From Epilithonimonas mollis (GTDB lineage Bacteria > Bacteroidota > Bacteroidia > Flavobacteriales > Weeksellaceae), in NCBI RefSeq assembly GCF_900142325.1, contig NZ_FRAM01000001.1, forward strand, positions 1,364,001-1,428,000: DNA of 64,000 nt, read 5' to 3'. Below the pieces are notes generated by a model. That model worked only from the letters and a program-made list of their open reading frames with translations. It was not told where the DNA came from and made no database searches. The translations under genes were made by a program, and so were the position numbers. Each line of letters opens with the position of its first letter. Position 1 is the stretch's first letter. Below are positions 17,153-25,168 of the stretch, in pieces.

Positions 17153-17251
17153 CTAAGTTATAAATGATAATTGATGATTGATAAATAATTTTTCAGGCTT
17201 CGATTTCAGAAGTATCAAAAATTTACAATCATTGCAATTTTAAGAAGATTA

Positions 17252-18277
17252 TTATTTGATTAAGAAATTGAATTTATCCATATTTTTCAGAGCAATTCCA
17301 GTTCCTCTTACAACTGCTCTTAACGGATCTTCAGCCACAAAAACAGGAAGTCCTGTTTTTCTGTGAAGCCTGTCTGCCAAACCTCTCAGAAGCGCACCAC
17401 CACCTGCAAGATAGATACCTGTTTTGTAGATATCAGCTGCCAGTTCCGGAGGCGTCAGTGATAATGTTTCCATCACCGCATCCTCGATTCTGATAATGGA
17501 TTTATCAAGCGCTTTGGCAATTTCTTTATAATTGACCATAATTTCTTTTGGTTTCCCTGTAATCAAATCTCTACCTTGTACAGGAATATCATCGATGGGA
17601 ACATCCAATTCTTCAACTGCCGAACCAACTTCTAATTTGATTCTCTCAGCCGTTCTTTCCCCAATATATAAATTATGATGTGTTCTCAGGTAGTAAGCGA
17701 TATCATTGGTAAAAACATCACCTGCAATTTTTACAGATTTGTCACAAACAATTCCGCCAAGTGCTACTACAGCAATCTCCGTTGTTCCACCACCTATGTC
17801 GATAATCATATTTCCTTCCGGTTTCTGAACATCTATTCCAACACCTATTGCAGCTGCCATTGGCTCGTAAATCAGACGAACTTCTTTGGCATTCACTTTC
17901 TGAGCAGAATCTCTAACCGCCCTTTTTTCAACTTCAGTAATACCAGACGGGATACAAATCACGATTCTGAGTGCTGGCTGAAAAAGCTTTCCTTTAATAC
18001 CCGGAATCTGCTTGATGAATTCCTTAATCATATGTTCGGAAGCGTGGAAATCTGCAATCACACCATCCTTCAGCGGGCGAATTGTCTTGATATCTTCGTG
18101 GGTTTTACCCTGCATATGTTTTGCCTGTTCTCCCACTGCTATCGGCTTACCGGACGAACGCTCTATCGCCACGATAGAAGGCTGATCCACAACGATTTTG
18201 TTGTTATGTATAATTAGCGTATTTGCCGTCCCTAAGTCAATCGCAATCTCTTGCGTGAACATATCCAATAAACCCAT
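17252..18277 (-). CDS. mreB: Actin-like rod-shape protein MreB
   Basis: 341 residues, normal MreB length. Phosphate-1 loop IAIDLGTANTLI, phosphate-2 IDIGGGTTEIAVVALGG and the adenosine loop GIYLAGGGALLRGL are all present. It forms membrane-associated filaments that position the elongasome. First gene of the five-gene operon running to 12537, with its own promoter (-7 box at 18303-18310). The N-terminal MGLLDMFTQEIA can act as the short amphipathic membrane-binding helix. Confidence 0.97.
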   Translation of the reverse strand: MGLLDMFTQEIAIDLGTANTLIIHNNKIVVDQPSIVAIERSSGKPIAVGEQAKHMQGKTHEDIKTIRPLKDGVIADFHASEHMIKEFIKQIPGIKGKLFQPALRIVICIPSGITEVEKRAVRDSAQKVNAKEVRLIYEPMAAAIGVGIDVQKPEGNMIIDIGGGTTEIAVVALGGIVCDKSVKIAGDVFTNDIAYYLRTHHNLYIGERTAERIKLEVGSAVEELDVPIDDIPVQGRDLITGKPKEIMVNYKEIAKALDKSIIRIEDAVMETLSLTPPELAADIYKTGIYLAGGGALLRGLADRLHRKTGLPVFVAEDPLRAVVRGTGIALKNMDKFNFLIK

Positions 18278-18302
18278 TTCCGTTCAATAATTATTAAGTT
18301 TA

Positions 18303-18310
18303 CAAAGATA
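18303..18310 (-). promoter_or_regulatory. -7 box of the mreB operon
   Basis: Minus-strand TATCTTTG fits TAnnTTTG exactly, 25 bp before the mreB ATG. Confidence 0.65.
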
Positions 18311-18518
18311 TAAATTTAGATACATTCTAAAGATGCAAATCCATTTTTTTTGGTTAAAATTTTATTAAATTTTCGTGTTGTAAATTATCAAAATTGCAAA
18401 AAAAATTTATGAAATCCGTGTTTAGTTATGATCGTTGGTTTAAGTATTTTAATAAATAATATAGATTTTTTCAATTCGGTAAACTGACATTCATCATCAG
18501 CCTTAGTTTTAAAAATCG

Positions 18519-18526
18519 TAAATTTG
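18519..18526 (+). promoter_or_regulatory. -7 box of the hemA operon
   Basis: TAAATTTG fits TAnnTTTG exactly, 10 bp before the hemA ATG. The 259-bp spacer to mreB holds both divergent promoters and no other feature I can see. Confidence 0.65.
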
Positions 18527-18536
18527 CTCACTGAAA

Positions 18537-19826
18537 ATGAGCCAGAGAAATAAATTTCACCAGACTTCTGATTTTGCTGTTCTCAGCATCAGCTATGAAA
18601 AAGCCGATGCCGAAACGCGTGGCCGTTTTGCATTCTTCGATGAGCACATCAAATCTTTTGTGAATCAGATCCATGAACAGGATTACGGTGATGCCTTTGT
18701 GGTTTCCACCTGCAACAGGACAGAGATCTATTCCACTACGAAAAATTACCTTCACATTGCGGAATTATACTGTAATACTGTAGGCGTGAGTCTTTCCGAA
18801 TTCCTGAAATATGTCAATGTCATCCAGCGTGAAGATGCTTTATTTCACCTTTTTCGTGTGGCCGCAGGCCTGGAAAGTCAGATAATCGGTGATTTTGAAA
18901 TTGTTTCTCAAATCAAAAACGCATACCATCGGTTCAAAAAATATAAAGACTTTTCCAATCCCTATCTGGAACGAGCTATTAATTCATCCATTCAGATTTC
19001 AAAAAGAATTAAGAACGAAACCGGCATCAGCACAGGTTCTGCTTCGGTTTCTTATGCTGCGGTTCATTATATACTGAACAATACAAGACATATCCACGAA
19101 AAAAATATTCTTCTTTTAGGCGTTGGAGAGATCGGTCAAAACACGATAGAGAATCTTGTAAAACACATCTACCAGCCGAAAATCAAAATTGCAAACCGTT
19201 CTTTTGAGAAGGCCGAAAAAATTGCTGACAAATACAATATTCCTCAAATCGATTTCAACAGTTTCCCTGAAGAACTGAAACAAACTGATGTTCTGATTGT
19301 TGCAACCGGTGCTCAGAAATATATCATTGACGAATCAAATTTCCCTGAAAATAAGCCCATGTTAGTCATAGACTTATCGATTCCGAACAATGTTCAGAAG
19401 GAAATTGGTGATCTGGAAAACGTAACAGTGATAGATGTGGATCAACTCTCACAAACCATCAAGGAAACGATGGAACAGCGAAAAAAGGAAATCCCGAAAG
19501 CGGAAGGTATCATCAAAGAAATGGCAAAGGAATTCGTAGACTGGGAAAAGAAAAGAAAACTGGCTCCGAATATCAATCATTTCAAAAATTCTTTGAAAAG
19601 AATTGAGCAGCACGAGATGCATAATATCCATAAGAAATTTCATTACGCCAAAATTGAGGATATGGAACTGTCCAATAATCTGGTACAGAAAATCACGAAC
19701 CGGTTTGCAAAATATATTCTGGAAAACCCTTCCCGCGCAGACGAAATCACAAAAATGATGGAAGACATCCTCGACATTCATAAACAAGACTCTGATGAAC
19801 ACAATAAAAATAGGAACCAGAAATAG
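18537..19826 (+). CDS. hemA: Glutamyl-tRNA reductase
   Basis: 429 residues. Catalyses NADPH-dependent reduction of glutamyl-tRNA(Glu) to glutamate-1-semialdehyde, the committed step of C5-pathway haem synthesis. The catalytic cysteine is in VVSTCNRTEIY (C59). GLESQIIGDFEIVSQIK is the substrate-binding signature, LLLGVGEIGQNTIENL is the NADPH-binding Rossmann loop and the helical dimerisation domain follows (about 310-420). The stop overlaps the hemC start by 32 bp, so hemA and hemC are translationally linked. First gene of hemA-hemC-hemD-hemE. Confidence 0.95.
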   Translation: MSQRNKFHQTSDFAVLSISYEKADAETRGRFAFFDEHIKSFVNQIHEQDYGDAFVVSTCNRTEIYSTTKNYLHIAELYCNTVGVSLSEFLKYVNVIQREDALFHLFRVAAGLESQIIGDFEIVSQIKNAYHRFKKYKDFSNPYLERAINSSIQISKRIKNETGISTGSASVSYAAVHYILNNTRHIHEKNILLLGVGEIGQNTIENLVKHIYQPKIKIANRSFEKAEKIADKYNIPQIDFNSFPEELKQTDVLIVATGAQKYIIDESNFPENKPMLVIDLSIPNNVQKEIGDLENVTVIDVDQLSQTIKETMEQRKKEIPKAEGIIKEMAKEFVDWEKKRKLAPNINHFKNSLKRIEQHEMHNIHKKFHYAKIEDMELSNNLVQKITNRFAKYILENPSRADEITKMMEDILDIHKQDSDEHNKNRNQK

Positions 19827-20703
19827 TCCGCTTGCACTCTGGCAGGCTCACCAAGTTGAATCGAAACTGCAGAATCTTGGTTTCAAGACTGAGATTGTTC
19901 CTATTGTTAGTTCTGGCGACAAAAATCTGAATCAACCGCTTTACGCCTTGGGAATCACAGGTATTTTCACGAAGGATTTGGACATTGCTTTATTGAATAA
20001 TGATATTGATATTGCCGTTCATTCCCTGAAAGATGTTCCGACGCAATTGCCGAATAACATTCAGATTTCTGCTGTTTTGGAAAGAGATTTTCCTGAAGAT
20101 GTTTTGGTGAGAAATAATGACTCTGAACCCCTGGATCTGGAAGTTTTGAAAATCGCTACCAGCAGTTTGAGAAGACGCGCTTTTTGGCTGAAAGAATTCC
20201 CGGAAACTGAATTCACAGACATAAGAGGAAATGTCCAGACCCGCCTGAAAAAGCTGGATGATGGCATTGCCAACGCTACTTTATTTTCATTAGCCGGAAT
20301 TAAGCGTATGAATCTGGATCTCAATTATGAACAGATTCCGTTTATGCTGCAAGCACCTTCGCAAGGTGTTGTTGCGATTGCCAGCAAAAATGATAATGAA
20401 GACCTTCCATCGATTTTAAAATCAATTTCCCATAAAGAAACTGAAATCTGTGTAACAATAGAGAGAGAATTTCTGAAAACGCTGGAAGGCGGTTGTACAG
20501 CTCCAATCGGCGCAAAAGCAGAAATGATTGACGGACAAATCAGATTCCTAGGAAGGCTATGTTCTCTTGACGGGAAAAACTGCATCGAAACAGATGAAAT
20601 TTTTAACTGGAACGATTATGAAAACTTCGGAGAAAAGATAGCCAACAAAGTTCTGGAAAATGGAGGAAAAGAGCTGATGGAAGAAATTAAAAAGTCATTA
20701 TAA
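19795..20703 (+). CDS. hemC: Hydroxymethylbilane synthase (porphobilinogen deaminase)
   Basis: 302 residues. Polymerises four porphobilinogens into hydroxymethylbilane. Start MNTIKIGTRNSPLALWQAHQ is diagnostic, IAVHSLKDVPTQLP carries the catalytic Asp, IATSSLRRRAF the substrate-binding arginines, and C234 in LEGGCTAPIGA anchors the dipyrromethane cofactor. The 32-bp overlap with hemA is unusually long for this operon; an alternative downstream start would delete the conserved N-terminus, so the overlap appears real. Confidence 0.95.
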   Translation: MNTIKIGTRNSPLALWQAHQVESKLQNLGFKTEIVPIVSSGDKNLNQPLYALGITGIFTKDLDIALLNNDIDIAVHSLKDVPTQLPNNIQISAVLERDFPEDVLVRNNDSEPLDLEVLKIATSSLRRRAFWLKEFPETEFTDIRGNVQTRLKKLDDGIANATLFSLAGIKRMNLDLNYEQIPFMLQAPSQGVVAIASKNDNEDLPSILKSISHKETEICVTIEREFLKTLEGGCTAPIGAKAEMIDGQIRFLGRLCSLDGKNCIETDEIFNWNDYENFGEKIANKVLENGGKELMEEIKKSL

Positions 20704-20704
20704 T

Positions 20705-20802
20705 TTTTAAAACACAAAAGCACAAAAGGGTTTCACAAAGTACTCAATTGAACATATGCCTTGTGTTCCTCGTGAAAAAACTTCGTGAACCTTGTGTTAA
20801 AA
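20705..20802. repeat. Imperfect inverted repeat of CACAAAG type between hemC and hemD
   Basis: Left arm TTTTAAAACACAAAAGCACA...GGTTTCACAAAG (20705-20740). Right arm CTTCGTGAACCTTGTGTTAA...(20781-20802) is nearly its reverse complement. A second element with related wording (CGCAAAGTCGCAAAA) is at 28536-28645. Confidence 0.7.
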
Positions 20803-20809
20803 TCCCAAT

Positions 20810-21517
20810 ATGAAAATCCTTTTTACAAAATCACTGGATAAAGAAAAAGTTTCTGAGAAATTGGGAACACTTGCACTGAGCGGAGTCGAAGTGTCGGTTG
20901 ATTTTGTTGAAGTCATCAAAACTGAAATTTTAAAAACTAAAACTTTCGGTTTAAAAAACAACTCATTGATTTTCACCAGTGTGAATGGCGTAAAAGCTTT
21001 TTTCGAAAATGGATTTTCACCAAATGAAAATTTTGCCGAGCCGAAGAATTATAATAAAATTTATGTCGTCGGTTCGCAGACCAAAAAGGAATTGAGAAAG
21101 CACAATTTCGGAACTTTTAAACTTTGTAAGAATGCCCAGGAACTGTCTCAGTTCATAACAGAAAATTCTGTGAATGAAAAATTCCTCCATTTTTGCGGCG
21201 ATATTGCTTTAGACATCTTAGATGAAAAGCTTCCTTTGCAAAATATCTCGTACAAAAAAATCCCTGTTTATAAGACAGAACTGCTCTATCCGAAAATCGA
21301 TGAGAAATATCAGGCGATTGTTTTCTTCAGTCCGAGCGGAGTTCGTAGTTTTGCAAAGTTTAATCAATTTGGTGATGTTAAGATTTTTTCGATTGGAAAA
21401 ACAACGACTTCCGAAATTAAGAAACTAACGGATAATAAAGTAATTACAAGCTCGAAAAATACTTTAGCTGATATTTTAAATTTGATTTTAAAAGATACTT
21501 CGACAGGCTCATTATGA
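20810..21517 (+). CDS. hemD: Uroporphyrinogen-III synthase
   Basis: 235 residues. Cyclises hydroxymethylbilane with D-ring inversion. HemD is poorly conserved, so the call leans on context (between hemC and hemE) plus the two-domain pattern: LIFTSVNGVKAFFENGF in domain 1, VVGSQTKKELRKHNFGTF, and the domain-2 motifs IPVYKTELLYP and IVFFSPSGVRSF followed by KIFSIGKTTTSEIKKL. These match family positions. It is separated from hemC by an inverted repeat and from hemE by a dispersed hairpin element, so the operon may be attenuated at both places. Confidence 0.88.
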   Translation: MKILFTKSLDKEKVSEKLGTLALSGVEVSVDFVEVIKTEILKTKTFGLKNNSLIFTSVNGVKAFFENGFSPNENFAEPKNYNKIYVVGSQTKKELRKHNFGTFKLCKNAQELSQFITENSVNEKFLHFCGDIALDILDEKLPLQNISYKKIPVYKTELLYPKIDEKYQAIVFFSPSGVRSFAKFNQFGDVKIFSIGKTTTSEIKKLTDNKVITSSKNTLADILNLILKDTSTGSL

Positions 21518-21556
21518 CAATGTTGATTTAATTTGAATGACTAAAATTGTATTTGC

Positions 21557-21646
21557 GAAGCGCGCCCCGACTTGAGCGGAAATCCTTTTTACGCAACGTA
21601 GTGAAGTGAAAAGATTGGGAGCGGAAGGCGGATAAAGGCGCCCAAA
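21557..21646 (+). repeat. Dispersed intergenic hairpin element, copy 3 (between hemD and hemE)
   Basis: Arms CGACTTGAGCGGAAATCC (from 21568) and GGGAGCGGAAGGCGGATAAA (from 21617). The terminal stem is GCGCC (21562-21566) with GGCGC (21637-21641), a different sequence from copies 2 and 4 but still paired. Inner stem CTTTTTAC / GTGAAAAG with one wobble. Confidence 0.85.
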
Positions 21647-21687
21647 CCTAACAAAGTGGTTCGACGCAAGTCAAAATAATATTAAAA

Positions 21688-22713
21688 ATGATTAAAAACG
21701 ACCTATATTTAAAGGCACTTCGCGGAGAAACCGTGGAAAGACCGCCAGTTTGGATGATGAGACAAGCCGGAAGATACTTACCGGAATTCATCGCATTGCG
21801 CGACCAATACGATTTTTTCACCAGATGTCAAACACCGGAACTGGCGTCGGAAATCACGGTTCAGCCGATCAGAAGATTTCCTTTGGACGCGGCGATTTTG
21901 TTCTCGGACATTTTGGTGGTTCCACAAGCGATGGGCATCGATTTCAAAATGAAAGAATCGGTTGGACCTTGGCTGGACAATCCTATCAGAACAGCTCAGC
22001 AAGTTGATGATGTGATTGTTCCTGATGTGAATGATACTTTGGGTTACGTTTTTGATGCGATAGAAATGACTTTGGAAAAGCTGGACAATGAGATTCCGTT
22101 GATTGGATTCGCTGGTTCGCCTTGGACGATTTTCTGCTACTGCATCGAAGGTAGAGGTTCGAAGGATTTCAATATCGCTAAATCGTTTTGCTTTTTGCAG
22201 ACAGAATCTGCGCATAAATTATTACAGAAAATCACGGACACCACGATTGCTTATTTGAAAAGAAAAGTTGAGAAAGGTGTTTCTGCTGTTCAGGTTTTCG
22301 ATTCTTGGGGTGGAATGCTTTCTCCGGCTGACTATCAGGATTTTTCCTGGCAATATATCAATCAGATTGTTGAGGCTTTGGCGCCACTGACGCACGTTGT
22401 GGTTTTCGGGAAAGGTTGCTGGTTTGCTTTGGACGAAATGACGAAATCTAAAGCGTCTGCACTTGGTGTTGACTGGACGATCACGCCTGAAAATGCTAGA
22501 AAATTCACTAATAATGCTGTGACTTTGCAGGGGAATTTTGACCCGTCGAGATTGCACTCTACACCGGAAACGATTCGGAAAATGGTTCACGAAATGATCA
22601 ATCGTTTTGGAAAGGATAAGTACATTGTCAACCTCGGACACGGGATTTTACCTAACATTCCGGTTGAAAATGCCGAAGCTTTTGTAAAAGCAGTGGTGGA
22701 ATGGGAACTATAA
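21688..22713 (+). CDS. hemE: Uroporphyrinogen decarboxylase
   Basis: 341 residues. Decarboxylates the four acetate side chains of uroporphyrinogen III to coproporphyrinogen III. Signature 1 is [16 protein letters not shown], the catalytic Asp is in [14 protein letters not shown], signature 2 is [19 protein letters not shown] and the C-terminal [18 protein letters not shown] is typical. The ATG at 21688 is preceded by the hairpin element, which would fold in the 5' leader if hemE is co-transcribed with hemD. Followed by a strong terminator. Confidence 0.96.
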   Translation: MIKNDLYLKALRGETVERPPVWMMRQAGRYLPEFIALRDQYDFFTRCQTPELASEITVQPIRRFPLDAAILFSDILVVPQAMGIDFKMKESVGPWLDNPIRTAQQVDDVIVPDVNDTLGYVFDAIEMTLEKLDNEIPLIGFAGSPWTIFCYCIEGRGSKDFNIAKSFCFLQTESAHKLLQKITDTTIAYLKRKVEKGVSAVQVFDSWGGMLSPADYQDFSWQYINQIVEALAPLTHVVVFGKGCWFALDEMTKSKASALGVDWTITPENARKFTNNAVTLQGNFDPSRLHSTPETIRKMVHEMINRFGKDKYIVNLGHGILPNIPVENAEAFVKAVVEWEL

Positions 22714-22717
22714 AAAC

Positions 22718-22748
22718 AAAACGGAGCAAAAAAATTTGCTCCGTTTTT
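22718..22748. terminator. Terminator of hemE
   Basis: AAACGGAGCAAA / TTTGCTCCGTTT with four central bases, T-run on the plus strand, 4 bp after the stop. It could also serve the convergent gene at 22761. Confidence 0.88.
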
Positions 22749-22760
22749 AATTATCATCAA

Positions 22761-23033
22761 TTATCTGGTTGTCGGTTGCTGTGACTTGTTCCAGACTGAA
22801 TCTTTTTTGGTTGTTGTTTTTGGCTGATTCCAATTGTTATTGTTATTCTGCATTGTTGTGTCAATCGTTCTGTTCATTCCGTTTGGCTGAACAGTTTCCG
22901 GAGCTTTTTTGTTCATTTTATTTGTCTTTTTCTCCGTTTTGGTTCTTGTTGTGTCTTGCTGTGGTGTTGTCACCTGCGCCGTAAGGAACATTGTCCCAAA
23001 AATCATTAAACCAGCTGCCATTAAATTTTTCAT
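22761..23033 (-). CDS. Small secreted Asn/Thr/Lys-rich protein of unknown function
   Basis: 90 residues. Signal peptide MKNLMAAGLMIFGTMFLTAQ, then a low-complexity hydrophilic chain with TTRTKTEKKTNKMNKKAPE, an NNNNNWNQPKTTTKK run and no cysteine. I chose the ATG at 23033 because it starts directly with a signal peptide; an upstream ATG at 23066 would add MVLIINTKIII, which looks non-coding. Probably intrinsically disordered in the periplasm. Not recognised as a member of a named family. Confidence 0.65.
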   Translation of the reverse strand: MKNLMAAGLMIFGTMFLTAQVTTPQQDTTRTKTEKKTNKMNKKAPETVQPNGMNRTIDTTMQNNNNNWNQPKTTTKKDSVWNKSQQPTTR

Positions 23034-23170
23034 AATAATTATTTTAGTGTTGATAATCAAGACCAAACATTAAACCAATATTATGTTAAATAAAAAATAT
23101 AGCAAACTTTAACATCGTCTTAAAGAAATTTTGAAAAAAATAAATTGTTTTTTTTAATAATTTTTGTCTT

Positions 23171-23587
23171 TTAGTATTGACTTAAAAGGTATCGGATAAG
23201 ATCCGTAGTAGTGATGATACCGACCAGTTTTCCTCTTTTGCAGACAGGTAATGCGTGAAACTCTTTACTTGCCAGGATTTCCGCAGCTTCCTTTATAGTA
23301 GTTGCGGCATCAATTTCTGTTACATTCTTTGCCATAACCTGTTCTATAGTGAAGAGATTATAAACTTCCGTATCCACATTCCCGTCATCCATAATAGAAT
23401 CTGCAAAAGATATGCGGAGCAGATCCGTATAACTCAACATCCCGATTACCGTTTTGCCATTGACTACAGGGATGTGACGGATTTTGTGCTGTCTGAAAAG
23501 CAATTCTGCATTTTCAAGATTGTCTGTTTTGGGCAATGTAATTACTTTTTTTGCCATAATTACAGTAACCGGAACTCTTTGTTTCAT
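23171..23587 (-). CDS. Stand-alone CBS-domain protein
   Basis: 138 residues made of two CBS repeats: LPKTDNLENAELLFRQHKIR...VIGMLSYTDLLRIS and EIDAATTIKEAAEILASKEF...LVGIITTTDLIRYLL. Paired CBS motifs bind adenine nucleotides and sense energy state when attached to enzymes; the function of the free-standing form is not established. Starts MKQRVPVTVIM at 23587. A near-consensus -7 box (TAACTTTA) lies upstream. No operon partner. Confidence 0.85.
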   Translation of the reverse strand: MKQRVPVTVIMAKKVITLPKTDNLENAELLFRQHKIRHIPVVNGKTVIGMLSYTDLLRISFADSIMDDGNVDTEVYNLFTIEQVMAKNVTEIDAATTIKEAAEILASKEFHALPVCKRGKLVGIITTTDLIRYLLSQY

Positions 23588-23692
23588 GGCATATTATATT
23601 TTTTATTGCATATAAAGTTAGAAACTAAGATTCATTTTCCGGCTGAGAAAAATCACGATAAAAAAAACTATTTTATTCGTAAATTATGAAGG

Positions 23693-24181
23693 CTATTTTT
23701 CTGTTGCCTTTATCATTTTCTCTACAAAAACATAAGTTGCAGGACAAATAAGCGTATTTTTGATGGTAAGATTATTAATCTGATAAATTTTCTTCCGGTC
23801 TGTGTGGGGATATTCTCTGCAAGCCTTTGGACGTACATCATAAATCGAACAGGTGTTGTCGTCATTCAGAAAAAAGCAAGGCAGGTTTTGAAGAACTTTG
23901 TCCTGATCTTCATCTATTCTCAGAAATTTAGATTCGAACTCCGCAGGCTTCATTCTGAGATGTTTAGAAATTCTTTCAATATCTTTTTCCGTGTAAAGCG
24001 GACCTGTGGTTTTACAGCAATTGGCACAGCTGAGGCAATCGATTTCACTGAACGTCTCTTCGTGCTTTTCTAAAACCAGATAATCAAGATTTTTAGGCGG
24101 TTTCTTTTTCAGCCCATCCAAAAATTTTTTGTGTTCCTTCTGCTTTTGCTGGGCTTGTGTTTTATAGAAATCGAGATTCAT
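23693..24181 (-). CDS. YkgJ-family cysteine-cluster protein
   Basis: 162 residues with the family cluster CLSCANCCKTTGPLY (CxxCxxCC), then CFFLNDDNTCSIYDVRPKAC, the second Cys group, and YPHTD. The spacing of eight cysteines is that of the zinc- or iron-chelating CxxCxxCC domain (Pfam family PF03692 from memory). The precise biochemical role is unknown. N-terminal part is a basic, possibly coiled helix (KTQAQQKQKEHKKFLDGLKK). The -7 box at 24186 ends 4 nt before the ATG. Confidence 0.85.
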   Translation of the reverse strand: MNLDFYKTQAQQKQKEHKKFLDGLKKKPPKNLDYLVLEKHEETFSEIDCLSCANCCKTTGPLYTEKDIERISKHLRMKPAEFESKFLRIDEDQDKVLQNLPCFFLNDDNTCSIYDVRPKACREYPHTDRKKIYQINNLTIKNTLICPATYVFVEKMIKATEK

Positions 24182-24185
24182 GCTG

Positions 24186-24193
24186 CAAAACTA
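24186..24193 (-). promoter_or_regulatory. -7 box of the YkgJ-like gene, likely leaderless
   Basis: Minus-strand TAGTTTTG fits TAnnTTTG and ends 4 nt before the ATG at 24181. Confidence 0.55.
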
Positions 24194-24202
24194 ACTGTTT
24201 TA

Positions 24203-24370
24203 CTATGAAAAAACCAAGTAATATAGTCCGCACCAAAGCGCTGAAAAACCCAGCACAAACAGAAATGAAGATTTCAGATCCTGCTTGTTCTTTTTTATGA
24301 AATGTTTGTAAAGTGTTACAGAGATAAATCCTAAAACTACCAAAGTCGGCAAAATGGTGAATGTGTACAT
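24203..24370 (-). CDS. Small two-helix membrane protein
   Basis: 55 residues beginning MYTFTILPTLVVLGFISVTL, a basic loop (YKHFIKKNKQDLKSS) and a second helix FLFVLGFSALWCGLYYLVFS. The ATG at 24370 lies 14 bp downstream of an exact -7 box (24385-24392), which argues against an upstream start at 24436. Not recognised as a named family. It is divergent from the truncated haemoglobin gene and upstream of the YkgJ-like gene on the same strand. Confidence 0.6.
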   Translation of the reverse strand: MYTFTILPTLVVLGFISVTLYKHFIKKNKQDLKSSFLFVLGFSALWCGLYYLVFS

Positions 24371-24384
24371 AACTTTGCTTTTCT

Positions 24385-24392
24385 CAAATATA
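24385..24392 (-). promoter_or_regulatory. -7 box of the small membrane protein gene
   Basis: Minus-strand TATATTTG, exact TAnnTTTG match, 14 bp before the ATG at 24370. Confidence 0.55.
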
Positions 24393-24436
24393 CGAAAAAC
24401 TGATATTAATCTTATTATCAACCCATTGCAAATCAT

Positions 24437-24444
24437 TAAATTTG
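24437..24444 (+). promoter_or_regulatory. -7 box of the truncated haemoglobin gene, likely leaderless
   Basis: TAAATTTG, exact TAnnTTTG match, ends 5 nt before the ATG at 24450, which supports that start. Confidence 0.6.
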
Positions 24445-24449
24445 TGAAT

Positions 24450-24830
24450 ATGAACGATATTACAACAAGAGAAGATGTAGAATATCTGGTTAAGGAATTC
24501 TATGGTCAAGTTATAAAGGATGATTTGATCGGGTTTTTCTTTACCGACATTGCGAAAATCGACCTCATCAAACATCTTCCGAAAATGTACAATTTCTGGG
24601 AAAGTATCCTGCTGGGAAATCCTGTCTATGAAGGAAATCCGATGCGTGTGCATTTTCCGCTGAATGAAGTTACTGCGTTGGAAGAAAAACATTTCAACCG
24701 CTGGCTGCAGGTTTGGGAAAAAACCGTGCACGACAACTTTGAAGGTGATATTGCTGAAACGGCAATTACCAGAGCATTGAATATTGGCAGGATTATGAAC
24801 CATAAAATGGCAAATGCCAGAATCCGATGA
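24450..24830 (+). CDS. Group III truncated haemoglobin
   Basis: 126 residues. Short 2-over-2 globin fold; the proximal haem-binding histidine is H81 in EEKHFNRWLQVWE, and MYNFWESILLGNPVYEG plus MRVHFPL are typical of group III (Campylobacter Ctb-like). Such proteins bind O2 or NO, with a proposed but not settled role in nitrosative stress or oxygen handling. The start at 24450 is set by the adjoining -7 box; a longer frame from 24354 adds residues unlike any globin. Divergent from the small membrane protein; convergent with the DUF6122 gene two bases later. Confidence 0.9.
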   Translation: MNDITTREDVEYLVKEFYGQVIKDDLIGFFFTDIAKIDLIKHLPKMYNFWESILLGNPVYEGNPMRVHFPLNEVTALEEKHFNRWLQVWEKTVHDNFEGDIAETAITRALNIGRIMNHKMANARIR

Positions 24831-24832
24831 TT

Positions 24833-25168
24833 CTAAAAACCAATATTATGTAACTGGCAGTCAATCCAGTCTGTCAGCATATGAAACAATAATCCTACGC
24901 CAAGAATCCTGAGATTTCCTTTGAAGAATAACAACAGGAAATAAACACCAATCGCCCAATATGTATGGAGTGGATGAAAATTGATGCTGCATCTGTCCGG
25001 TGAAAAAACAGGTGTGCTGAGCAAATGATCAACATCCACCAGCATCGACGTGAGCATTATGAAATAAGCCTTTTTCCAATTCTTTCTGAAAAGCAGGAAA
25101 GCTATCACAATAGGAAATCCGAAGTGTAAAAAGTAATGCAAAAAAGGTCTCAGCAAAGAATCATCCAT
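24833..25168 (-). CDS. DUF6122-type membrane protein
   Basis: 111 residues, three to four hydrophobic helices. Conserved polar residues lie in the helices: LVDVDHLL, SINFHPLHTYWAI and LLFHMLTDWIDC. The DxDH and H-x-x-TD pattern recalls YdjM-like membrane-bound metal-dependent hydrolases, so metal binding is possible. The family name DUF6122 is from memory. Start and the preceding stop overlap by one base (TGATG), so it is translated with the AlkD-like gene. Confidence 0.75.
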   Translation of the reverse strand: MDDSLLRPFLHYFLHFGFPIVIAFLLFRKNWKKAYFIMLTSMLVDVDHLLSTPVFSPDRCSINFHPLHTYWAIGVYFLLLFFKGNLRILGVGLLFHMLTDWIDCQLHNIGF

